A stretch of DNA of 64,000 nt, taken from the NCBI GenBank assembly GCA_034401135.1, contig JAWZSP010000005.1:558001-622000 (forward strand), in the 5' to 3' direction. The translations under genes and the position numbers were made by a program. The notes beneath the pieces are model-generated. The model saw nothing but the letters and a program-made list of their open reading frames with translations, was not told the DNA's origin and ran no database searches. This stretch comes from Volutella citrinella (Eukaryota; Ascomycota; Sordariomycetes; Hypocreales; Nectriaceae). Positions within the stretch are counted from its first letter, which is position 1, and each line of letters opens with the position of its first letter. Shown here piece by piece: positions 21,881-32,992 of this stretch.

Positions 21881-22205
21881 ATCCAAGATGAAGTATCAGG
21901 AGAGAGACATGTATCTGCCTTGACGCTTGTGCTTAGCTCTCTTATCTCGCAAGTCAATTCAACCCATGATGTCCTTTGTTATCTAAAAGTGGAGTTACAG
22001 GGTTCGGCCCAGAGCCGTACCGACTAAACCGAGCCTAGTACCCATTCTTAGCCGTGCCATAGATGCATAAAGTTCACTCTGTATAAAATAGCACAGCAAG
22101 AAAACGGAGCCCACACGCCCAATATACATCTATTGCGGTCTAATACACATGACCTTTTTGGCTAACCTCCAGGCCGGGGTCGCGACATATTGAAGCTAAT
22201 CCTGC
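21881..22205. promoter_or_regulatory. Upstream region of the zinc-cluster regulator
   Basis: 325 bp with no gene. Two further HGATAR matches (TTATCT at about 21942 and 21979) lie within 100 bp of the regulator start, matching the GATA-rich promoter of its neighbours. Confidence 0.5.
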
Positions 22206-23522
22206 TCACCCTAGTATCTTGTTCAGCCAGGCAAACTGGTACCTGTTCCACTGCTGCCCAGCTCCAACTTGGACGTGATATGCAGCTGTTCCATTGAAGA
22301 ACTTGTAAGTTGCCTTATCGCCGAGTGCGTCCCTGACAACCTCGGGCTGGCCAGCGAAGAACCCCTCCAACTCGGAATCGACGACAAGGACGGGTACGTT
22401 GATCTTCTCAACAACGCCCTTGAGAGTGTACTGCTTGAGCGATTCGAGCCATAGGTACGGGGAATGCTGTTTGAAGCACCACAGTCCGTGTCCCAGACCC
22501 CAGCGCATGGTTGTAGGCACCTGTGGGCTATCCAAGAGCGGCAAGACAGCCTCGTCAAATTCCTCTTGCATGCCCGCAGCAAGAAGTTCCTTCAGGTCCG
22601 GGGTCAGCTGGCCGGCGTATCCCTCGTAGACATCCCACACGCCGCCATTGAGAACAAGCGCCTTGATCCGAGGTTCAAACGCAGCGGCACGAGCGGCCAG
22701 ATACCCACCCATTGAAATCCCAACAAGGACCAGCCGGTCTTCATCGACGAAGCAGCCCTTGCGATTCATCAGCTCGTCGATGACTGGCGTGAGAACCTTC
22801 TCCCAATCAGGGATGAAACCAATGTCATCATTGCGGCGAACCGTGGGCTGCCCTGGCCCTTCGTAGGTTATGACATTCCAGCCACGGGCCAAGGCTGGTA
22901 CGACGAACGAGTGGTAGGAATCTTCCTGGCCGGCATCGTATCCGTTGCCGATGACCAAGGTCGGCCGTTTGACCCCGTCGGCTGCGGCTGCGTACCAGAT
23001 TGCTTCGATGGTGAAGTTGTCGGCCGGGATCTGGATACGCTCGCCAGGAACGGGCAGTGCAGCTAGCGCCTTGTCGAACGCAGCGCGTTGCTCGAGCCAG
23101 AAGCTATTGATACGAGGGTCCGTCCAGTTCGCATGGTTGTAGAAGTCGGCCTGGCGGTAGTAGCTCGATGCGGCGAACCAGGCTTCCCGGACGTTCAATG
23201 GATCGTACGCATTGTCCGCGTCCTCGGCTTGCTTCTTGGTGTATTCGGCCAAAGCGTGGAAGGTCTCAAGCCAGCTGGTGAAGTCCCCGGCCTTGATGTC
23301 TTTCGCTGCGGCCAAAGCGTCGTTGACGTCGCCAGCCCCGAATATGGTGTTTCCGAGGGTGAATAGCAGCTCGAAATGGAAGCTTTCATCCTCGCTCAAG
23401 AGCATGATGGGATCCTCTGGCTCCTTTGACGAAGATGATGGCCCAGAGTCGCGGGAGAGAATGGAGCTTGAGGCTACCGTTGCCCCCAGCAGAACAGCGC
23501 TGAACAGGGAAGTTGACTTCAT
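22206..23522 (-). CDS. Secreted alpha/beta hydrolase, Ayg1/FrsA-like
   Basis: Alpha/beta hydrolase of 438 residues with an N-terminal signal peptide (about 1-22, MKSTSLFSAVLLGATVASSS). Catalytic triad readable: Ser270 in GISMGGY, Asp382 in VVDSELEGFF and His416 in AAYHVQVG. A long N-terminal helical cap (about residues 60-170) precedes the core, as in the 2,6-dihydroxypseudooxynicotine hydrolase and Ayg1 groups, whose members cleave C-C bonds in aromatic ketones or polyketides. Family membership at this level is inference from architecture. The true start is the ATG at 23522; an in-frame extension upstream has no ATG. Divergent from a Zn2Cys6 regulator gene. Confidence 0.85.
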   Translation of the reverse strand: MKSTSLFSAVLLGATVASSSILSRDSGPSSSSKEPEDPIMLLSEDESFHFELLFTLGNTIFGAGDVNDALAAAKDIKAGDFTSWLETFHALAEYTKKQAEDADNAYDPLNVREAWFAASSYYRQADFYNHANWTDPRINSFWLEQRAAFDKALAALPVPGERIQIPADNFTIEAIWYAAAADGVKRPTLVIGNGYDAGQEDSYHSFVVPALARGWNVITYEGPGQPTVRRNDDIGFIPDWEKVLTPVIDELMNRKGCFVDEDRLVLVGISMGGYLAARAAAFEPRIKALVLNGGVWDVYEGYAGQLTPDLKELLAAGMQEEFDEAVLPLLDSPQVPTTMRWGLGHGLWCFKQHSPYLWLESLKQYTLKGVVEKINVPVLVVDSELEGFFAGQPEVVRDALGDKATYKFFNGTAAYHVQVGAGQQWNRYQFAWLNKILG

Positions 23523-24191
23523 TTTGAAAGGCACTCGGAAGTAAGTGTACCAATAGTAGAGAAGATTGGGTAGAGTTGCTGATGACGGTATTGATCACGT
23601 TAGAATGTATGTTCTCGGCGATGCACTGCCTTTTATCTTCACTTGCTTGTTCTCGCAATCTGTTCCAGTGAGAGCAACCCACAACCAACCTACACCTACA
23701 CTACACTATGCATCAGCCGTGCATCGAGCCTGTTTGCGATTGGTGTTTTATTTTCCTGGTTGCGCACTCCCGGGATCCATGAGGCAATCGTGAATAATAA
23801 TAGCGCGAGGACTAGGACGGACAAGGCAACTTCTTTGCGATTGGTCGCCTTGTAATGCGCTGCCCCTCTCGAGTTCCCGCCACCCCACCGCTTTCGCAAC
23901 TCCCATCAAATCGCAAACAACTGCCAGAGTACGGAGTAGCATAGCCCGGCATGCGTGCGTGCGCGTCCCCACTAAACCGCGCTCAGTCCCTGTCAGGCAC
24001 TGCTTGGTCACTCCATCTCCATTGAAGCCAACTGTCCCATGCTCCAATTTTCCTCAACTCAAGCTATCTAATTTCCGCACGACGGTATCTATAACTCAGT
24101 CCCTAGATGCAGCGAATCGCAAACAGAACCGGCCGCGTGGCAACTCTCAACCAGAAGCGACATCGGTCCTCGTGATCATTGCGCAGCAGAC
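23523..24191. promoter_or_regulatory. Divergent promoter of the hydrolase and second zinc-cluster gene
   Basis: 669 bp without a gene. No outstanding motif; a GATTGG (inverted CCAAT) near 23736 and another near 23839 are noted. Confidence 0.4.
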
Positions 24192-25787
24192 ATGGTCAAC
24201 CATGGCCCCTCAAAGGGCTGCTCGACATGTCGCAAACGACGCGTCAAATGCGACGAGGGCAGGCCAAGCTGTCGTGAATGCCTCCGGCTGCGACGGGTGT
24301 GTGGAGGTTACGAATCAGAGAAGAAGACAGTCCGGATTCGGTTCAAGAACCAGGGCACTGGTGCAAGGCTCCTTTCGCCGGCATCACGGTCCAGGAGCAC
24401 TCGCTTGTCGACAACGCCAGAATGGACAAGGCAGGCTGTCATCCCAGCGACGATTACCCCCAGCGACGAATCACCCGCTGTCTCCTTCTTCCTCACCTCG
24501 ATCGCGGGCTTAGGACGCAGCTTTCACTCGACCCAGGGCTTCCTGGAGCCTCTTTCCCCTGTCGTAGCCAAGGAGCATCCGGATTCTGTCCTCTCAACCG
24601 TCCTGACCGCCGTGTCAACAAAGCTCTGGAGCTTGTGGAAAACCCCAACAAACAGCTATCGAACGCCTCATCCTCCGTTTACCAGGGCGTTGAGTCGCCT
24701 GCAAGCAGCTCTCAATGATCCCCTCGAGCGGTCAAAGGACAGTACCGTCCTCGGCGCCATCTTGATGCATTTCTACGAGAGCCTCGCTGCTCGATCAACG
24801 CACCAGCACACCATGCGCACCCACCAGGACGGGGCTCGTGCATTGCTCGAACATGGCGCCGGGAGCGTCCCGGACTCGGATTGCCGCGCATACTTGAGGA
24901 GCTACCTGCGGCACTGTGATGTGTCGACATATATGGAAGTGCAACCGGACGACACCTCGGGCCTGGATGTTTGGTTCGATGCGGGGTGGGACGATTCTAT
25001 GCCAGCTAACCCGAGTGCAGTCTTGGACCTGATCGGGCTCTCGATTGCCGATTTGCAAAGGAGACTATCCACCTTAACGTGCGGGCTGGCCAAGAATAAC
25101 CTGGATGGTCTGGCCCTCGCGACTTGGTGGCAGGACGCTTCGTCCGTTGACGCGCAACTCTTGGATTGGGTTCAGTTGGTGCCGACCTCATGGCAGCCTC
25201 ATGCAAAACCCGAAGAAGACACCTTTGCTTACTTCGGGTTCTGCGATATATACCCGACCGTCCAGATTGCCACGATCTGGAATGTTTGGCGCGTTTCCCG
25301 GCTCATGGTCCTGAGGATGCAGCTCTGTCTGCTTGCGAAAGCACCCCCCGAGGCGCTGCAGCAAATCATCTCGATTGCCACCAAGGAATGCAGTTTCCCA
25401 GATCCCAATCACGGCAGGGAGTTGGTGGACTCCATCTGCCGGTCCTTGCCGTTTTACCTGGGCAACCGCCAAAATCACGGAGGCATGCACGACTTGGAGG
25501 ACCCAGCCATCAGAATCCCCAACTACCACGACCAAGACTTGGATGAAGCCGTGCGTACGCAGTATCTCCGAGGGGATCAGGCGATGAGTCTCCTCGATTA
25601 CAAGCGACATATACTGGTTCAAGGCCCTTCGCACGCACTGCTTCACTTGAATAGCCTGATCAAGGTGCTGTCAAAGGAGGGCGGAGAGCTCATCTGTCGT
25701 GCGCTGCGTGGGGACCAAGTCGTCTGGATACGGGAACAGTTTCTCAGGGTCTGCGAACTTACTGACCCGGTTCGTCGGTTTAACTAG
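24192..25787 (+). CDS. Zn2Cys6 transcription factor
   Basis: 531 residues, single exon. Zn cluster at the extreme N-terminus: Cys10, 13, 20, 27, 30 and 37, in the C6 spacing 2-6-6-2-6 (KGCSTCRKRRVKCDEGRPSC). After it come the basic linker and a DUF3468-type regulatory region with typical helices (SVLSTVLTAVSTKLWSLW; VLGAILMHFYESLA; THQDGARALLEHGAG). This subclass often controls a small adjacent metabolic gene set; the head-to-head neighbour is a secreted alpha/beta hydrolase, a plausible target. Start is the ATG immediately before the zinc cluster. Confidence 0.9.
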   Translation: MVNHGPSKGCSTCRKRRVKCDEGRPSCRECLRLRRVCGGYESEKKTVRIRFKNQGTGARLLSPASRSRSTRLSTTPEWTRQAVIPATITPSDESPAVSFFLTSIAGLGRSFHSTQGFLEPLSPVVAKEHPDSVLSTVLTAVSTKLWSLWKTPTNSYRTPHPPFTRALSRLQAALNDPLERSKDSTVLGAILMHFYESLAARSTHQHTMRTHQDGARALLEHGAGSVPDSDCRAYLRSYLRHCDVSTYMEVQPDDTSGLDVWFDAGWDDSMPANPSAVLDLIGLSIADLQRRLSTLTCGLAKNNLDGLALATWWQDASSVDAQLLDWVQLVPTSWQPHAKPEEDTFAYFGFCDIYPTVQIATIWNVWRVSRLMVLRMQLCLLAKAPPEALQQIISIATKECSFPDPNHGRELVDSICRSLPFYLGNRQNHGGMHDLEDPAIRIPNYHDQDLDEAVRTQYLRGDQAMSLLDYKRHILVQGPSHALLHLNSLIKVLSKEGGELICRALRGDQVVWIREQFLRVCELTDPVRRFN

Positions 25788-26839
25788 TAGTGAATCATTT
25801 GCATACCTTGCAATGAACGAGTGTTGTGACCATCAGACCCCTCATTCACCACTGATTCAGTTGCTGTTGCGCCGCCCCCAGCGCCGCCACTCCCACTGCT
25901 AAGGTACATTACTGCCGATGCTACTTCTGCCCGCGGCCACTCACAAAAATACAAAAATCCCGCCGCGCATTGAAAGCCGCTATCCAGCACATTTATACCT
26001 ACAACCCCTACCACAGCCCTGCAGGTTACTCTGGTCTGGGGGAGATGAAAATGTCCCCCAGGGATCCTTGGTTTGGCAGGAGACGAAAGCGTCACCTCGT
26101 TTGTGGCCCATGTACTGTGACCGTTGTGTCGGCCTCCACAATGCCACTCATTAAATTCATCCGATTGATAACTTGCGCGAGGCTAATTAGTCTAGCTCTT
26201 GGGTCTCACAACTGCAGCCCGTTGCTGCGCGTGCGAGCCAGACCGAGGTCTGTGTATCCAACTCCCAACACAAACCCAAAGGCCGGGTGCCCGCTTCCCC
26301 AGGGCTTAGATGCGCTCTAGACAACGGCCGGAGTAATTGGATCGAGCTCCAAGACCCTCAGCCCTGCTACTCAAAGACATCATCTCCCGGCCGGGACACG
26401 TAATAGCCTAGGTAGCTATCTCGACGTTGAGGGGCAGGTGATGTGGCAGTGTGGTGGAGCCTCACGATCCATCATCCGAAGCGGCACTCGGAACTTCGGA
26501 TCTTGGGGAGCGAGTAGCACAAGTTGGTATGGGTGGGTGGGGTGGGTCTTGTGTAAGCCAGCGGCTCAGGTTTTTGTTTTGCAAGCGAGCGTCATCACTC
26601 ATCAGTGATCGCTCACATCCAATCCCTTGACAAGCCGCCGCCTAGACCATGACGACGACTGCTATTTGACAGCTGTGGCTTGCGGACCACCAAGCGCAAT
26701 TGCTTTTCGCTGCTTTTTTTCCCCATCCAAATGTTTTACTTTAAACTTTTTGCCAATCGTAGTTTTCTACTTTTTATATTGTTTTTTCTTTCCAGCTCGC
26801 GTCCCAGACTATCCCATCACTATTGATCCCTGGTCATAT
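25788..26839. other. Intergenic, convergent 3' ends of two regulators
   Basis: 1.05 kb without a recognised gene. The second half has an AT-rich, T-run stretch at about 26700-26790. No repeat or transposon signature seen. Confidence 0.5.
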
Positions 26840-29294
26840 TCACAAGTGATGGGCCAGGTCAATTCCGCCGCCGGCATCTAGTAGCGTAAACAGGTTGACG
26901 GCGGAGCCGGAGTCCGGCTCCATGCCCATGCCCATCCCCCAGTAGCCGCTCGCGTCCGGGGTCTGCATCAGCGATTCAGACAGGCCGAGGAATGCCGAGT
27001 CCAGATCTCCAAAGGGGGGCGAGCTCATCCCCTGCAGCCCATTGTGCTGCAAAAACGACCGCTCCAGGGACCCCGTGCGAGCCGTCGCCGCAGGGCTGGG
27101 CGCCATCGAGGCCAGGTCCCTTGCGCCGCCGGCTGCTGGAGATCGGCCGGCGCTGACGCCCTCGGATGGCACGAATCCGAACAGCTGGCTCGAGCTCTCA
27201 GTGCGTCGCAGGCGCTCCTGCAGCTCCCGCTTCTCCAGGTACTCGAGCGCCGTCGTGAGCAGCGACTGCGCGATGAGCGAGTACTGCGTCGCGTGCGTGT
27301 CGTGCTTGGAGCAGTGGTCGAGCACCGTGATGGACATGCGCGTGTATTTTTCGAGGATGCGCCCGAATCCGCCAAGCAGCCCAGTGCCCAGCACGAGAGA
27401 CCCAGCAAAGACCCAAGATCTGTTCGTTGTTGATTAGTGATTCGTGGCGCGATTAGATGCATGTCTGACTGAGAGGACAATGCGTGTCTGAGACTTACAC
27501 AAGCACGGGGACCCGGCCCCGGAGAAATCCCTGCTGTATCAAGTCTGAGATGGGATCTATCATCAAGCTGGCCGCATCGATGCAGGCGTCGGCAAGCCTC
27601 GACCTCCCTGTCGTCGGAGCGGATCGAGCGGGAGTTGACATGGCCCCATCCGACAATCGTCGGCACAGCTCGTACATGAGGAACGGCCGCGACACCAGCA
27701 TCACGGCATAGTAATACGTCGACAGCACCTGGCAGGCCCCGCCTATCTGCGTCTGGCCGTGGAGGGTGGGCTCGGCAATGATAGCTTTGAGTCGGGTCAA
27801 CCATCGCGAGGCCCAATCCCGCAGTTGCAGCGAGATGCCCTCGGTTAGCTGGAGGGACACCTTTTTTCTGGAGTAGATCTCGGTAACCACGCCCTCCAGT
27901 ATCAGGAAGATCTGCACAGAGGCATTGAGCAGGTCCACGTGGTCGCCTGCTGTGTCGCCCGTCGCATCATACGGGACGGTGCAGTCCACATCCGAGGTGG
28001 CAGGGGGGCGGCCCATGGAGGTGCTGAGGAAGAGGTCCACGACCCGAAGGCTCTTCCATAGACGATCCCTCTGGCGATGGATCTCGGGGCCGAACCGGGC
28101 ATTGACCTCTGTCCGGTGGATGCCAATGGTGTAGGCGGCGCGCACAGCGATGCCGAAGAAGAGGAAGCCGCCCGTGATCTGGCACGAGCAGAGCATGTAC
28201 AGGGTGACCAGGATGAAGGCCTGGACTGCGGCGACGCTCAAGTTGTCCCCCAGCACGGCCATGGCCCTGTCGCGTGCATACTCAAAGTAGTCCTGTGCAA
28301 GGTCATTGTCGTCCATCTGGTGCCCGATCGCCAGCACTAGGTAATGCACAACCGACGTGGCATCGGCGGGCTTGGAGTCCATGTTGGCCCAGATGAGCAT
28401 GTCGTCCAGGAGCCGCTGCTCATCAAACAGATCCACGAGCCCGGACACGGTCGACAGATACGACGCCACGGCGGGGCCAATCTGGTCGAGCGAGACGGCT
28501 GGTGCCCTGTCGTCGCCTCGCCGCGAGCGGTGGAAATGGCGTGGCGGCGCATTCTCGAGCACAGAGAAGCGGCTCGTCTGGGGCGCAAAGGCGTTCTGGC
28601 CCACGCGCGATGTCACGAGCTGGCGCACCGACTGGAAGAAGGACAGGGGCGCGCAGTCTCCGATGAAGATGAGCTTGCCCTGCGCGTCGCACAGCAGCCT
28701 CGCCTCGCGCGGAACCTCCGTCTCGTCCTCGGGCGACGCATTGCGGTCCTGCTGGCGGCCGCCGACCGCGGGTGCGCGGGTCCTTTCGGCCGCTGCTGTC
28801 GCTGCCGCTGCTCCTGTTGCATCTGACGGCGCCGGGGTCACCGGGGAGGCATTCCTGGGCGACCGCGTGCGCGACGAGGCCGAAGAAGACGGGGGATGCT
28901 GCTGGCCGTGTTCTCGCTGATGATGCGGCGGAACGCGGCGCCGGCGTTGAGGCGAGTAGTGACAGCTGTTTGCTCGCTGGCGCTGTGCGCAGTATGTGCA
29001 AGGCTGCTTGCCGTCGCACTTGACCTTGCGAGCCTTGCAACCGTCGCAGGCATTTGCGATGCGTCGGCGGATGAGGCGGTGGCCGGGTGCTGTCTCGGGG
29101 TCCGGGGCGTCGTCGTCCATCAATGGCAATTGGCATGTGCCGGGAGTCCATCCGAAGGTGCCTGTCGTTTGGTGGAGGGAAGCGGAAGAACCGCGAGCCG
29201 GCATTTCTGCGGATGAAAGGGCAGACCACGGGACGGACGGCGGTGAGCGGAGGCGGAAGGAGGGATCCAAGTGGGACGGAAACGCAGTGGCCAT
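26840..29294 (-). CDS. Zn2Cys6 transcription factor with Fungal_trans domain
   Basis: 791 residues. Exons 29294-27499 and 27419-26840, intron phase 2 (gtaagt...aacag). Zn cluster at Cys83, 86, 93, 99, 102 and 111 (spacing 2-6-5-2-8). A Pro/Arg/Ser-rich linker with His runs follows, then the Fungal_trans (middle homology) domain. Landmarks of that domain include YLVLAIGHQMDDNDLAQDYFEYA, FGIAVRAAYTIGIHR and LSTSMGRPPATSDVDCTVP. After the intron comes a helical segment with heptad character and a Gly/Met-rich C-terminal tail. Starts at the first ATG after an upstream open stretch without one; a later ATG (LMDDDAPDP) is possible. Target genes unknown. Confidence 0.85.
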
Positions 29295-29990
29295 TTTATT
29301 ATTATCGCGCTTCCGACAGCCGAAGTGGAGAGCGGAAGTGGGCCTCGCTCTGAATGCCGAGGACACTCACTCAAAATCACTCGACCGTACGTAGCCGTTG
29401 CTTGCGGCACATTCATTATCTCCACGGCCTTGCACCGCACCGCGAGCCGACACGAGATGAGATGCGATGGCATGGGTTAGATTGAGTGTGTGCGGAATTA
29501 GCGAGATCTACAACGCACTCTGCTGCATGGCTATCTACGATGTGACGCTGATGCAGACACTCCAGAATGGTGCTCCTTGTGCTTCCGCCGCAGCATCCGA
29601 TGCCGAGAGACAGCATGACATTCCCCATCCCTCAACAGCGCACTGCCAGGGATTGTCGGGTAGATATGGTTCGACATTGATACGTAGCAGATGACATCTA
29701 TTTCCGAGCGGAATACTGCTGTTATTCCTCGCGCAGCAGAAAATCGCATCTCCTGGTAGCAGATGTCGCCTAGCTAGTTGCTAAACCTTACATGCGATGC
29801 ATTGATGGCATAGGGAGATTAGATATCAAAGTTGATAACGATATTTCTACTTATTCAGATAGCTGTTAGACACGAGTTAAGCTGAGGTGGTGTTTATCGG
29901 CCTCTGCTGCCGACACGACTATTTGGCTGGGCAGCCGAAACAAGGTTGAAAGGGATGACCAAGCGATCAGGTTTCGCCTGAATCTATTCT
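29295..29990. other. Intergenic, nothing recognised
   Basis: 696 bp holding the promoter of the Fungal_trans regulator and the 3' flank of the next minus-strand gene. No gene or repeat seen. Confidence 0.5.
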
Positions 29991-31853
29991 TTAGGTATTG
30001 CTTGCTTCCTTCTTAGGGTCATCCAAACTTGAGTCTATTCCTGAGTGCTGAGACAAAGGTCCCGACTCTCCAAAGTCTGTCACGGTGAATCCCTCGTCGC
30101 TGGTGAAGGCAGGAGTCCCCCATCCATTACCCGAGAGGTACCGACCCATCTGGTCGTTTGTGCCTGTTGGATAGCTGAAGAGTCTTTCTGCAAGGCATCC
30201 ATCTGAGAGGTACCGACTCATCGGGTCGTTTGTGGCTGTTGGATAGCCGATAAATCTTTCTGCGGGGGCGAAGGCGTCATTATCGAAGGGGTCAATTCCC
30301 GCCTCGTACTGGATGGGGTCCATTCTCAATGATTGGAAAGGCGAAGCTGCTGGAGCAATCTGGAAACTCGACTCGGCGGGTCCGCAACAAGGGCTATTCA
30401 ATCCACTGTTTGAAGATGCTGAAAATGTTGTTCTGTTACGTGTTTCCTCCATGACTTCCCTTATAACGCTGCTAACCGTGCTCTCTATGTCTCTTTCGAG
30501 GTTATATGTCACTAGTGCAAACGGAGCAAGCACGCCAGTCAATCGCTCTCGGATCCTGCGGGGAGCAGATCTCAGCAAATTTGATTCAATGGCATTGTCT
30601 TGCTCCTCGTAATCTACAGCCAATTAGTTGATGCAACCTCTGCGATAGCAACGCGTACGCACATGGGCTTTCCGGTCTTGGGACATCCGGGAAAATGATG
30701 TCGTAGAGCTCATACCACCTCTGTTCTGCACTCTTGTGAGATGCCTTTCGCCGCTGCTTCAGGGCTTTCACTTTTTCAACACTGATACCATCATCGGGCT
30801 TTGGCGGCGGTTCCTGCAACGGGCAAGCCGGATTTTGCCTCGAGTGCTGCTCCAACTTTCTCTCAGTTTTGAAGGCCTCCTGGCACCTTGCGCAACGAGG
30901 AGCGCTTTTGTGGCAACGAAAAAGATGCTCTCTGTAAAAGCACTGTCAGATCTCAGTAGTTTACTCTGGGACAAACGTCAATATTACTTTACTCGGTTGA
31001 CTTGTGGCCACCCTGGCCCAGAACATGCCCTTCGTGTTCTATACTTTTCATAATCGTTCTTGTAAAACGGGCAGGCGAATCTCTTGCTGCTTGAGGACTG
31101 GTCTTCCATCACTTGGGCGCTCTCGTCATTGTCGTCGCCATTCCCGTTCTCTCCGCCGTCATCCTCGGGGTGGTAGTTACTCTCAGCTGATGCCTCGCTG
31201 GGAGTGGCAGATGCGCTCCGCTTTCTCTTGCCGGCATATCCAACAGCAGATGTGCTGTTGGTCTTTTTGGACCTTGTTGATCCCTTTGTCTGCTTTATCC
31301 CCGCTAAAGTGGTCATGGTCGCATAAAAAGCGAATATTTCGGACCAAAGTTTACTCTCCCTGAGTTGGATAGAGGGAAGCCTGTGGGTCGAGACTCCAAC
31401 AGAATTAAGGAGAGATGTATCCTCCAGCATCCTATCACGACGACAGATAGTGGTACCCCATTCTTGGTATTTAAGTGGTGGCCCTGAACCGCCGAGACTC
31501 ATAGCAGATTCACGGCCAGCCATTACAACAAGGTGTGCAAAGACGCCCAGTTGAGCCAGAGTGTTTCCGAGCAAGACCAGTACGGCGCCGTCGTGTATGG
31601 GTAGGCAGAAGTAGGAGTCAAGGTAGAAGAAGCCTGAGAAGGACGAAGGAGTTTGTCGCCGGTCGACCTCAGCACTAGTAACAAAAGCTGAGTCGAGTTG
31701 ATATTTGCCATGTCCATCAAAGGGTAAATGCGTGTCCTCGATCAGCATGGCTTTCGCGGCAGCCATCTCTATCGGCAAGGCGCATATCCAACCAATACAG
31801 TGAGCATTACGGATGGTATTTTCAGCCCAAGGCACCAAGGTTGCAGCTGTCAT
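29991..31853 (-). CDS. Degenerate C2H2-type zinc protein, N-terminus carrying an NLR-domain fragment
   Basis: Exons: up to 30988, 30931-30663 and 30613-29991. The core belongs to a large fungal family: KRFACPFYKNDYEKYRTRRACSG, then across the first intron RVKEHLFRCHKSAPRC and CQEAFKTERKLEQH (C2H2-like fingers), then EQRWYELYDIIFPDVPRPESPYYEEQ. The C-terminal 200 residues are acidic and low in motifs, with a near-repeat of a YPTATNDPMSRYLSDG-like segment. The frame is open up to the ATG at 31853 (585 residues), but a later ATG at 31316 (406 residues) precedes the family-like part and may be the real start. The extra N-terminus is discussed separately. A STAND/NLR-associated nuclear protein role is speculation. 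Confidence 0.6.
31690..31805 (-). pseudogene. Fragment of a PNP/UDP phosphorylase-type NLR N-terminal domain
   Basis: The open frame upstream of the C2H2 gene encodes a stretch beginning HCIGWICALPIEMAAAKAML. This is the signature start of the nucleoside phosphorylase domain found at the N-terminus of many fungal NACHT/NB-ARC proteins. After about 40 residues (through GHGKYQLDSAF) the resemblance stops: the Gly-rich strand and later motifs are missing. Either a truncated leftover or an exon of an unusual fusion. Confidence 0.6.
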
Positions 31854-32992
31854 TATCGGCTGCTTTCGACTTCGTTTGATGTCTGCTGCCTGTGCTCTAA
31901 TAGATGGAAAAGACAAGGGAGGCTGGGCACAGACGGTAAAATGAATAAAGCCGCATTCGACTCTATTAGCTTGCGGAGTTGCGTGCGAGCCTAGTCGAAC
32001 CTGAAAATCCGCCGCGGGCGGTCTGGGAAGAAGCTGTAGGCAAATATACTCGGTTGGGCATCCAGCCCGAACTCATATGGCTGAAAGAAGAGCGGATATG
32101 GATACCGGAATGAAGGGAATGAAGGGGGGGCCTTTCGTATGAGGAAAGAAGGGAGCGGGCGAATTCTACGCCCAAAGATGATGGTATGGAGAAGGAAGAA
32201 TTGTCAGCGTTTTCTGAGGGGCCTGGGAGGCGAACAATTGGCCTGCTGCAGCCCGCCCAAGGCTGCATGTGTGTGGCTGCTTAGTAACCCCACACTCGCT
32301 CAGCCTTGCGCCGCGAAGCCTCAGCCTTTTTCGCCTGGCACGTGGGGAACTACGATATGACCGAGATTCTTACGATTTGAAGGCAAGGGGATCGGGGATT
32401 TGATGGGGGAGGTGCTCTACTCAGGCAAAGTTATTCTCTGCACCTTCACAACGGGTATGTCGGTCGGAGGGTGGGGCCAGCTCCTAGGATGCTGGGTGCA
32501 TCATTACAAAAGCCGGGCTCAGAGCGAATCATTTCCATCACGGATACTTATTTGCGTACTGATCTTAAGGGCTAAATCTACCAGAAGGACATGCGAATGC
32601 AATCGAAGGCGGACTAAACGCCCGAGGTTTGAGGCGATTTCCCGCCGACAGAGTCCATCAGCACATGGTTCATCAGCACAGGGTCCATCCGCAGAGGGTC
32701 CATCCACTCCAACTAGCCACTAGGTCCCGCTCGCTAATCCGCACATTCCACAAAATAAGGTCTTCGTCCCTGGAAACAGCAGCCGGAAGGGTTCTAGTGT
32801 CAACGGCTGGCGGGGCAGATGGCAACGGTGATGCATCGTTCCCAACCTTGAACACTCAACCCGTCCCTGACGACCCTGCGGGCGAGCCGGGATTTGTACC
32901 CTCCACGCTCATTTCCCCCTTCGCATCTTATTCGTCCGGTGATACTCGGTCGCTGGGTACCTCGTCGGGTGATGGAGTCGGCGTAGTCGGAT
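31854..32992. other. Gene-poor stretch with a short tandem repeat
   Basis: 1.1 kb between two related minus-strand genes. Apart from the 15-bp tandem repeat at 32653-32710 nothing is recognised; open frames on the + strand lack motifs. Confidence 0.5.
32653..32710 (+). repeat. 15-bp tandem repeat, four units
   Basis: Units GTCCATCAGCACATG, GTTCATCAGCACAGG, GTCCATCCGCAGAGG and a 13-bp partial GTCCATCCACTCC follow one another without gaps. The period is a multiple of three, so it is frame-neutral. Confidence 0.85.

Noticed and set aside
23522..23534. Upstream in-frame extension of the hydrolase start
   Set aside because: The extension begins with GTG, not ATG; the ATG at 23522 is followed directly by a signal peptide. 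The same reasoning fixed the starts of the permease, regulators and mannitol dehydrogenase.
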